The notes under the pieces are model-generated. The model was not told the origin of the DNA. It worked only from the letters and a program-made list of their open reading frames with translations, and did no database searches. Shown one piece after another: positions 1-5,035 of a DNA stretch of 8,926 nucleotides. The translations under genes were made by a program, and so were the position numbers. This stretch comes from Steroidobacteraceae bacterium (GTDB taxonomy: Bacteria > Pseudomonadota > Gammaproteobacteria > Steroidobacterales > Steroidobacteraceae). How positions within the stretch are numbered: the stretch's first letter is position 1; every line of letters begins with the position of its first letter. Location of the stretch: NCBI GenBank assembly GCA_025927665.1, contig JAICKZ010000127.1, forward strand, positions 1 through 8,926. Direction: 5' to 3'.

Positions 1-1
1 T

Positions 2-415
2 CTGGGTATGATCACTGCCGAGCAACTGCAAACCGTGACTGAACGCAAACCTACTGAGAGTGAACTGCGCGATTTACTCTTTGCTTGGAAAGTCTGCAAG
101 TTTGTGAAATCCAATTCTATTGTCTTTGCTAAAGAGAGCATGACGATTGGTGTCGGCGCAGGACAAATGAGTCGTGTTTACTCCACACGCATCGCCGCAA
201 TCAAAGCAAAAGATGAAGGCCTAACAGTCACTGGTGCTGTGATGGCTTCAGACGCCTACTTTCCATTTCGTGATGGACTGGATGCAGCTGCAGAGTTCGG
301 TATTAAAGCCGTAATTCAACCGGGTGGCTCCAAACGCGATGCAGAAGTGATTGCATCTGCCAATGAACATGGTATCGCCATGGTGCTTACCGGCATGCGG
401 CACTTTAGGCATTGA
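2..415 (+). CDS. purH: Bifunctional AICAR formyltransferase / IMP cyclohydrolase, 3' part only
   Basis: This is the C-terminal end (about 137 residues) of PurH, which carries out the last two steps of de novo IMP synthesis in the cytoplasm. The frame is open from base 2, so the gene begins outside the window; an internal ATG at 8 is not a start. The visible part belongs to the AICAR transformylase domain. It contains the conserved stretch K-S-N-S-I-V-F-A-K, then GVGAGQMSRV, the SDAYFPFRDG segment, IQPGGSKRD, and the family's characteristic end TGMRHFRH directly before the TGA stop. The ending is complete and no frame damage is seen. Family knowledge: full-length PurH is roughly 510-530 residues. 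In many proteobacteria purD follows directly; here it is separated by about 950 bases. Identification is very secure. Confidence 0.97.
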   Translation: MGMITAEQLQTVTERKPTESELRDLLFAWKVCKFVKSNSIVFAKESMTIGVGAGQMSRVYSTRIAAIKAKDEGLTVTGAVMASDAYFPFRDGLDAAAEFGIKAVIQPGGSKRDAEVIASANEHGIAMVLTGMRHFRH

Positions 416-485
416 TTAATTAATTTACCGTAAACGAAACAGCCGGTAATAAAACGCGGGTAGCAAACGTATAACTTGACTCGTC

Positions 486-501
486 ATTCCCGCGTAGGAA
501 T
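486..501. repeat. Short inverted repeat, possible remnant of a dispersed repeat
   Basis: The sequence ATTCC-CGCGTA-GGAAT is a perfect 5-base inverted repeat preceded by CGTC. It resembles a shortened form of the CGTCATTCCCGCG...GGGAAT dispersed repeat found in intergenic DNA of many proteobacteria. With only 16 bases this is a weak call; a match to other copies in the same genome would be needed. Confidence 0.3.
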
Positions 502-629
502 ACAACTATCTGCTCTCCACTAGGGCCGTTAGCTGTAGATTAGGTATTAGTATTCACCTTAAACCTTCGCTTCCGTTACCCGTCGCTTTCAGGTTGACTT
601 CCATTTCTGAACAAACTATAAGAAGCAAC

Positions 630-659
630 ATAGAAAGCGTGCAACTCGCTTTCTATTTT
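630..659 (+). terminator. Hairpin, probable terminator downstream of purH
   Basis: A perfect 10-base stem (ATAGAAAGCG at 630-639 pairing with CGCTTTCTAT at 647-656) closes a 7-base loop and is followed by a short T run (656-659) and then C. It is the first strong hairpin after the purH stop, about 215 bases downstream. The T tract is short, so it may be a weak terminator or an RNA-stabilising 3' hairpin. Confidence 0.55.
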
Positions 660-680
660 CGGGCTAATCCGCTGAACGTA

Positions 681-876
681 ATTTAAAGTCACAAGTTATC
701 CACTCAAGACACATTTAAAAATCAAGTTATTGCCAATACAATCAAGTTATCCCACAAGACACATTTAAAAATCAAGTTATTGCCAATACAATCAAGTTAC
801 CCCTCAAGACACATTTAAAAATCAAGTTATTGCCAATATAATCAAGTTATCCACTTAAGACACATTTAAAAATCAA
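681..876. repeat. Tandem array of 50-base direct repeats (about 3.7 units plus a degenerate lead unit)
   Basis: The motif AAGACACATTTAAAAATCAA recurs at 706, 756, 806 and 857, giving periods of 50, 50 and 51. Each unit is about 44 invariant bases followed by a 6-7 base variable patch (TCCACTC, TCCCAC, CCCCTC, TCCACTT). Inside each unit the decamer ATCAAGTTAT occurs twice, 20 bases apart, so it recurs through the array at alternating 20- and 30-base intervals. A degenerate start of a further unit (ATTTAAAGTCACAAGTTATCC) precedes the array at 681-701, and the last unit breaks off at 876. The array is AT-rich, non-coding in all frames as far as I can see, and lies between the purH terminator and a micro-gene at 1019. 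Confidence 0.93.
720..832 (+). promoter_or_regulatory. Three evenly spaced IHF-like binding sites within the tandem repeats
   Basis: Each full unit contains AATCAAGTTATTG, which fits the IHF consensus WATCAANNNNTTR exactly, at 720-732, 770-782 and 820-832. They are spaced by exactly 50 bases. The second ATCAAGTTA copy in each unit (for example 741-749) fits only the first half of the consensus. The match to the consensus is seen directly; binding by IHF is inferred, and in AT-rich DNA single matches are common by chance, although here all three copies derive from one duplicated unit. Confidence 0.4.
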
Positions 877-891
877 TTCACCTAGTCAATA

Positions 892-921
892 GTTATAAAG
901 TTACAAAATTCACACATTCAA
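892..921 (-). promoter_or_regulatory. Possible promoter reading leftward into the repeat array
   Basis: On the - strand TTGAAT (921-916) is followed after 18 bases by TATAAC (897-892), a fair sigma-70-type pair with 4 of 6 and 5 of 6 consensus matches. It would transcribe away from the micro-gene at 1019 and through the repeats. In such AT-rich DNA chance matches are frequent, so this is a weak call. Confidence 0.2.
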
Positions 922-1018
922 TTAAACCTCATATTCAAATAGTGAAGTTTAGTAGTTAAGCGTTTTTATCTGGTTAGTGAATCAATTGAGTTGCATTTCG
1001 AATTTGAGGAGCTTCGAT

Positions 1019-1099
1019 ATGAAACTTTTTGTTTCTATTGATTATCGGATACTGATAATTTTATTAGTAATCATTGGACGAATATTAATGAAGTATTAA
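1019..1099 (+). CDS. Probable 26-residue single-span membrane peptide
   Basis: An ATG at 1019 sits 7 bases after a strong ribosome binding site, TGAGGAG (1005-1011). The frame encodes 26 residues beginning MKLFVSIDYR, followed by a hydrophobic run (ILIILLVIIGRIL) and ending MKY before TAA. The run is long enough for a short transmembrane helix with charged residues on both flanks. Only 8 bases after the stop lies a perfect intrinsic terminator, so ribosome site, frame and terminator form a compact unit. I do not recognise the peptide. Its size and composition resemble the small membrane toxins of type I toxin-antitoxin systems (ShoB, TisB type) and also small accessory subunits of membrane complexes; neither is shown. 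It could also be chance, but the strong ribosome site with adjacent terminator argues for a real gene. Confidence 0.55.
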   Translation: MKLFVSIDYRILIILLVIIGRILMKY

Positions 1100-1107
1100 G
1101 ATTCCTT

Positions 1108-1140
1108 CTGGGATATAGCTAATACTCTATCCCAGTTTTT
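1108..1140 (+). terminator. Intrinsic terminator of the micro-gene
   Basis: CTGGGATA (1108-1115) pairs perfectly with TATCCCAG (1128-1135). The stem continues inward past one mismatch with two further pairs (AG/CT) around a 6-base loop, and five T residues (1136-1140) follow directly. This is a textbook rho-independent terminator on the + strand, 8 bases beyond the stop of the 26-residue frame. Confidence 0.88.
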
Positions 1141-1243
1141 ATTTCTTCTGACTGGTGATGGGCATTAAATCTGTAACATGTTTTTTAGAAGTTTGTCACA
1201 GTGCGTGGCTTATGACGGATGACATATATTCCGCTCATGGTAG

Positions 1244-1309
1244 TCCTGAGCTTGACGAAGGATCGAACCATTCATTAGGTGAACCCTTCGTCCTTCGACA
1301 GGCTCAGGA
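1244..1309. repeat. REP-like imperfect inverted repeat upstream of purD
   Basis: The arm TCCTGAGCTTGACGAAGGA (1244-1262) pairs with TCCTTCGACAGGCTCAGGA (1291-1309), differing at two positions, around a 28-base centre. The arms match the widely dispersed proteobacterial repeat built on CCTGAGC-TTGTCGAAGG. Spurious translations of it containing HPEPVEG and RQAQD are familiar from many genomes, and exactly those strings appear in the - strand frame across this region. It lies between the micro-gene terminator and purD and could act as a transcript-end or mRNA-stability element. Confidence 0.8.
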
Positions 1310-1358
1310 TGGATGGAACTCAGGGTGAACGGTTTTGTTTTGATTGACAGTATTTCTT

Positions 1359-1362
1359 GGAG
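1359..1362 (+). promoter_or_regulatory. purD: Ribosome binding site that decides the purD start
   Basis: GGAG at 1359-1362 stands 6 bases before a TTG at 1369. The upstream in-frame TTG at 1357 has no such site and overlaps this one. The protein read from 1369 begins MNVLIIGNGGREH, matching the usual PurD N terminus. Confidence 0.7.
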
Positions 1363-1368
1363 CATCAT

Positions 1369-2652
1369 TTGAACGTTCTTATTATTGGCAACGGCGGGCG
1401 TGAACATGCGTTGGCATGGAAGGTTGCACAGTCATCACGTGTAACTCACATCTATGTTGCACCTGGTAATGCGGGTACCGCATTTGAAAACAAAGTGAGC
1501 AATGTTGAAATTGCCGCAGATGATTTGCATGGCTTGGTGAAGTTCGCACAACAAAACCAAATTGCATTGACGATTGTTGGACCTGAAGTTCCACTGGTTG
1601 CAGGCATCACCGATGTATTCACTGCAGCAGGTTTGCGCTGCTTCGGCCCGAGTAAACTTGCAGCGCAACTGGAGGGTTCCAAGTCTTTCACTAAAGATTT
1701 CCTCAAGCGTCACTATATTCCTACTGCAGCTTATGCAACGTTCACGGCCACTACACTGGATGAACAATGGATACGTTCACAGCAAGCGCCGTTAGTCGTT
1801 AAAGCAGACGGTCTTGCTGCGGGTAAAGGTGTGATCATTTGTGCAACTCAGGATGAAGCCGTGCAAACCGTGAAAGATATGTTCGTGGGTAAATTTGGTA
1901 CTGCAGGTAAGACAGTCGTAGTTGAAGAATTTCTTGAGGGCGAAGAAGCCAGTTTTATTGTCATGGTTGATGGCAAACATAGTCTGCCATTTGCAACATC
2001 GCAAGATCATAAACGTTTACTGGATAATGATCTGGGTCCAAATACCGGTGGCATGGGCGCGTACTCACCTGCTCCTGTGGTAACACCGCAAGTGCACGAG
2101 CGTGTCATGCGTGAAATCATCGAACCCACGGTGCGTGGACTCATCAATGATGGTACACCCTATGTTGGATTTTTATATGCGGGCTTGATGATTGATTCTG
2201 CAGGTAAACCAAAAGTGATTGAATTCAATTGTCGTTTTGGCGATCCTGAAGCACAGCCGGTAATGATGCGACTTAATTCCGATCTGGTTGCTTTGGTTGA
2301 AGCCGCATTGGATGGCGAGCTTGATGAAGTTACTGCAGATTGGATTCCACAGGCGGCAGTTGGTGTGGTCATGGCTGCAGAACAATATCCCGATACGCCT
2401 CGCAAAGGCGATGTGATTAATGGATTAGAGATCGCGGCAACGTTACCAGGAAAAGTTTTTCATGCCGGCACTTCATTGATCGATAAGAATGTTGTCACCA
2501 ATGGTGGTCGTGTTCTATGTGCTGTAGGACTAGGCGATACAGTAAAAGCGGCGCAACAACAAGCTTACGCCTTGTGTGAAAAGATCAATTGGAACGGCAT
2601 GCGTTATCGAAAAGATATTGGTTATCGAGCAATTGCCAAAGAATCAAAATGA
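1369..2652 (+). CDS. purD: Phosphoribosylamine-glycine ligase (GAR synthetase)
   Basis: PurD joins phosphoribosylamine and glycine with ATP, the second step of de novo purine synthesis, in the cytoplasm. The 427-residue product is full length for the family. It has the N-terminal GNGGREH motif (7-13), the ATP-grasp glycine-rich loop KADGLAAGKGV (145-155), EEFLEGEEASF (186-196), GPNTGGMGAYSP (223-234) and the signature EFNCRFGDPE (285-294), which supplies metal and ATP ligands. The C-terminal domain ends with the typical RKDIGYRA stretch. An upstream in-frame TTG at 1357 would add four residues (MEHH) but lacks a ribosome site; the TTG at 1369 follows GGAG and gives the family N terminus. The gene is uncoupled from purH by terminators, a repeat array and a micro-gene, so it probably has its own promoter, which I could not place with confidence. 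Confidence 0.97.
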   Translation: MNVLIIGNGGREHALAWKVAQSSRVTHIYVAPGNAGTAFENKVSNVEIAADDLHGLVKFAQQNQIALTIVGPEVPLVAGITDVFTAAGLRCFGPSKLAAQLEGSKSFTKDFLKRHYIPTAAYATFTATTLDEQWIRSQQAPLVVKADGLAAGKGVIICATQDEAVQTVKDMFVGKFGTAGKTVVVEEFLEGEEASFIVMVDGKHSLPFATSQDHKRLLDNDLGPNTGGMGAYSPAPVVTPQVHERVMREIIEPTVRGLINDGTPYVGFLYAGLMIDSAGKPKVIEFNCRFGDPEAQPVMMRLNSDLVALVEAALDGELDEVTADWIPQAAVGVVMAAEQYPDTPRKGDVINGLEIAATLPGKVFHAGTSLIDKNVVTNGGRVLCAVGLGDTVKAAQQQAYALCEKINWNGMRYRKDIGYRAIAKESK

Positions 2653-2663
2653 TGGGATATTAA

Positions 2664-2735
2664 ATGCGACATAAACGCAAGCCTGAGAGCAACATGACTG
2701 TAGACAACTATATCAATGAAATTGTGTGGAAATAA
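2664..2735 (+). CDS. Possible 23-residue leader or chance open frame
   Basis: A frame starting at ATG 2664, 11 bases after purD, encodes 23 mostly polar residues (start MRHKRKPE, end EIVWK) and stops 4 bases before the probable start of the lipoprotein gene. Only a weak GGGA lies before it. An inner ATG at 2694 has GAGAG a few bases upstream. The position would allow translational coupling between purD and the lipoprotein gene, but the peptide is unknown and a chance frame of this length is common. Confidence 0.2.
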   Translation: MRHKRKPESNMTVDNYINEIVWK

Positions 2736-2739
2736 CACG

Positions 2740-3432
2740 ATGCACTCCTCACCAATCACTTACTCGATGTTATTGATAATGACGTTGGCGTGCGTGACTG
2801 GTTGTGCATCAACAAAACATTCCGCGCCCGCTAAAGCCGAAACCGCCGGCCCGACAACAGATAATAAAAATCAGGCAGAGTCGTCTTCCGCGACTTCTTC
2901 AATGTCTATGACCCCTAAGGCGATTGCCAATTCATCGAAGTCATCGACATCAACAAACGCAGCCAGTAGCACTGATTCAAAAGCCACAACTAATAATTCT
3001 AATATTAGTTCTAAACAAAAGCCTGTGACATCAAAATCGATAACACAGAAACAGACAACGGTAGTGAATCCTCAAACAAAAGCCGCGTCAAGCGTGTCGA
3101 AGCCCAATGCTACGCCCGACAAGCCATCACCATCCGCATCGCTTGATCTCGCCGCGTTGGAACAACGCTTGCGTGACACGCGTGCGATTGGTGTATTCAC
3201 CAAACTCTCGCTCAAAAATCAAGTTGATGACTTGCTTGATCAATTTCGCGCTGTGCACAGCGGCAAGTCAAATATTCCATTGACAACTTTAAGACAACAG
3301 TACGATTTGTTACTGATGAAATTGTTAACTTTATTACAGGATAATGACTCGACGCTTGCGGCATCTATCTCATCATCACGCGAAGCAATTTGGGACATTC
3401 TCAAAGATCCCAAGAAGTTCGCACAAATATAA
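2740..3432 (+). CDS. Lipoprotein with low-complexity linker and helical C-terminal domain
   Basis: The product has 230 residues. A type II signal peptide ends in the lipobox VTGC with Cys22 as the lipidated residue, so the protein is membrane anchored. Residues 23 to about 131 are a low-complexity segment dominated by Ser, Thr, Ala, Asn and Lys, probably an extended tether across the periplasm or cell wall. Residues about 133-230 form a leucine-rich, strongly helical domain (LEQRLRDTRAIGVFTKLSLK, QQYDLLLMKLLTLLQD, EAIWDILKDPKKF) that I do not recognise as a named family. An ATG at 2716 would add eight residues but has no ribosome site; ATG 2740 has GGAA eight bases upstream and is preferred. 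The secreted-protein gene starts 18 bases after the stop, suggesting an operon. Function unknown; a periplasmic scaffold or stress-related role is only a guess. Confidence 0.82.
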   Translation: MHSSPITYSMLLIMTLACVTGCASTKHSAPAKAETAGPTTDNKNQAESSSATSSMSMTPKAIANSSKSSTSTNAASSTDSKATTNNSNISSKQKPVTSKSITQKQTTVVNPQTKAASSVSKPNATPDKPSPSASLDLAALEQRLRDTRAIGVFTKLSLKNQVDDLLDQFRAVHSGKSNIPLTTLRQQYDLLLMKLLTLLQDNDSTLAASISSSREAIWDILKDPKKFAQI

Positions 3433-3450
3433 TTTTCAGGAGATCATCTT

Positions 3451-3699
3451 ATGAATCAACGTATTATTGTTTTACTTGCAGCTTCCCTTTCCGTGCTCAG
3501 CGCTGCTTCTGCATTGGGTGCCGATGATGCCTTCGGCAAAGATCTGAAGGCGACGATCGCATTACAAGGAATGCCTTGTGATGAGGTCGTTGAGACTAAA
3601 CACAACGGTGACAGCGATTACAATATCACCTGCAAAGATGGCAATCACTATCACGTGTTCGTCAATCCACAAGGACGAGTCGTCGTTCAAAAACTATGA
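3451..3699 (+). CDS. Small secreted two-cysteine protein
   Basis: The 82-residue product starts after a good ribosome site (AGGAG at 3438-3442, 8 bases before ATG). A clear Sec signal peptide (MNQR followed by a hydrophobic core) is likely cleaved after Gly23 or Ala24 (SALGA-DD), leaving about 58 residues in the periplasm or outside. Two cysteines, Cys43 in GMPCDEV and Cys61 in NITCKDG, probably form a disulphide. The C-terminal half (YNITCKDGNHYHVFVNPQGR) looks like alternating beta strands with turns, reminiscent of small secreted proteins related to PepSY-type repeats, but I cannot assign a family. It follows the lipoprotein gene by 18 bases, so the two are likely transcribed together and may act together in the envelope. 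No clear terminator is visible in the 73 bases before the convergent helicase gene. Confidence 0.85.
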   Translation: MNQRIIVLLAASLSVLSAASALGADDAFGKDLKATIALQGMPCDEVVETKHNGDSDYNITCKDGNHYHVFVNPQGRVVVQKL

Positions 3700-3772
3700 C
3701 GGTCGTGTAAATCAATTACGTTGCGTGTCTTGAATGGCAATAATGAGTTTGCTATAGGGTAGAAAAGATTGC

Positions 3773-4909
3773 TCATGGCTTGGCGGCAATCACCTGCCCT
3801 TCACGCATTCGCACGCACTGCATGTTGATGCCAAGCTCTTCTTGATAATGACGAATAACGCGTGCTTCAATTTCAGTGACCAGGCTTATGGCAAGTCCTT
3901 TCTGCCCCGCTCTGCCGGTACGACCAACTCGATGCAAGTAGGCTTTGCTTAAAGTGGGCGCATCAAAATTGAAAACATGAGTGACGCCTTTAATGTCGAG
4001 GCCACGTGCTGCAACATCAGAAGCAATGAGCACACGAATCTCGCCGCTACGAAAACCATCCATTGCATGCTTGCGATCTTGTTTATGAAGTGCCGCATTA
4101 ATATCTGCGACCGGAATATGATGATGCTCAAGTTTGGCTGCAATTCTTTCAGCAACATCATTGCGATGAACAAAAACCATGGCGCGTTCCGGCTCAAGTG
4201 CATGCAGCAGTTTGCGCAATTCATCGGGTTTGTCGCGTTCTTCGCAAATTAAGTACAAATGCGTAATATTTTCGTTAACGGCTGCCGCTCCTGCTTGCAG
4301 CATGACGACTTCAGGTGATAGTGTTTTGATGATCCTGGTGACGTCGGTATCCAGCGTTGCGGATGCGAACACCAGTTGCCGATTCGGCGGCGTTGTGTTG
4401 ATGATGGCATGAATTGATTGCATGCTTTCTTCATTCAATAAGCGATCTGCTTCATCAATAACGATGCTGCGAACATGTTGCGTCTTCAACTTACCTTTCG
4501 CAATCAATTCGCCAATACGACCGGGTGATCCCACTACTACATGGGGTTTCTTTTTTAATTTATCTATTTGACGTTCTGTCGACGTGCCACCGATTAATAA
4601 CAAGACACGAACTGGCCAACCCGCATTCTGTGCCAGATCGCAACATTGACGTTGAATTTGGATAGCTAATTCATGAGTGGGAGCAACAATCACGATTTGG
4701 GTTGCTGCTAAATCGGTATCGAGACGAGAGAATAGTGGCAGCAAGTAAGCCAACGTTTTTCCGGTACCTGTTTCTGCATGCAGATAAGCATCTTTACCGG
4801 TAGATAGCACGGGAAGCGCGGCAACTTGAATTGGTGTTGGCTCATCTATCTGCTGCTTGGTAAGCGCAGTGATAAGATCAGGAGATAACTGCAAGTCGGC
4901 AAAATTCAT
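3773..4909 (-). CDS. DEAD-box ATP-dependent RNA helicase, compact YfmL-like type
   Basis: The 378-residue product has both helicase domains and almost no extension. In order: Q motif (F3, EPTPIQ with Q27), motif I AETGTGKT (45-52), motif Ia PTHEL (78-82), SPGR (128-131), DEAD (152-155), SAT (183-185), VFVHR, SDVAARGLD (297-305) and HRVGRTGR (326-333). It should unwind or remodel RNA in the cytoplasm. Motif Ia has His instead of the usual Arg, and the LHK-QDR stretch around 274-279 is about four residues shorter than in RhlE or CsdA. The compact length and the YLICEERDK and KKKPHVVVGSPGR segments resemble, from memory, Bacillus YfmL, a helicase linked to ribosome assembly and cold growth; that subfamily call is tentative. 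A GTG at 4912 would add one residue; ATG 4909 is the simpler start. No strong ribosome site precedes either. It lies 123 bases downstream of the CoA transferase gene on the same strand. Confidence 0.93.
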   Translation of the reverse strand: MNFADLQLSPDLITALTKQQIDEPTPIQVAALPVLSTGKDAYLHAETGTGKTLAYLLPLFSRLDTDLAATQIVIVAPTHELAIQIQRQCCDLAQNAGWPVRVLLLIGGTSTERQIDKLKKKPHVVVGSPGRIGELIAKGKLKTQHVRSIVIDEADRLLNEESMQSIHAIINTTPPNRQLVFASATLDTDVTRIIKTLSPEVVMLQAGAAAVNENITHLYLICEERDKPDELRKLLHALEPERAMVFVHRNDVAERIAAKLEHHHIPVADINAALHKQDRKHAMDGFRSGEIRVLIASDVAARGLDIKGVTHVFNFDAPTLSKAYLHRVGRTGRAGQKGLAISLVTEIEARVIRHYQEELGINMQCVRMREGQVIAAKP

Positions 4910-5035
4910 CACGCAAGTCTACAGGATAAATACGGTCATCACTATTTTGATGTTCATTCGTATTAAATAACAAAATGACAAATTATCGAAGTATTGGGAA
5001 TTGACTATATTTAATTTACGAATACAAATTTGTAA
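4910..5035 (-). other. AT-rich gap before the helicase gene, probable promoter region
   Basis: About 126 AT-rich bases separate the CoA transferase stop from the helicase start. Several loose -10-like stretches are present on the - strand (GATAAT, TTTAATAC), but none has a well-placed -35 partner, and no hairpin with a T run is visible. An independent helicase promoter here is plausible but not demonstrated. Confidence 0.3.

Larger units (their letters stand above)
416..690. other. Intergenic stretch downstream of purH, no gene seen
   Basis: No open frame with a ribosome binding site is visible here on either strand. Just after the purH stop there is a weak 6-base inverted repeat (TTACCG at 425-430, CGGTAA at 444-449) with a 13-base loop and no T run, so it is not a convincing terminator. 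A stronger hairpin lies at 630-656. A fragment of an ATTCC/GGAAT inverted repeat lies at 486-501. The rest shows no structure I can interpret. Confidence 0.6.

Noticed and set aside
462..472. PurR-like operator (AGCAAACGT)
   Set aside because: Only one half resembles the PurR consensus, the palindrome is missing, and it lies after purH rather than before a purine gene.
681..876. CRISPR array
   Set aside because: The variable patches are only 6-7 bases, far too short for spacers, the repeat is not CRISPR-like in structure, and no cas gene is present.
924..950. Hairpin AAACCTCAT / GTGAAGTTT
   Set aside because: One mismatch and a G-U pair in AT-rich DNA, with no T run or conserved context, so not reported as a structure.
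1344..1349. TTGACA as the -35 of a purD promoter
   Set aside because: A matching -10 would fall at about 1367, inside the start of the coding region, and nothing suitable is found there.
1210..1407. 65-residue - strand open frame
   Set aside because: It contains HPEPVEG and RQAQD, the typical spurious translation of the dispersed REP-like repeat, and it runs antisense into purD.
3700..3772. Bidirectional terminator between the convergent genes
   Set aside because: I found no stem with a T run on either strand; the region has only weak, unrelated pairings.
3977..4252. 91-residue + strand frame inside the helicase gene
   Set aside because: It is antisense to conserved helicase motifs, lacks a ribosome site and reads as an unrelated shadow frame.
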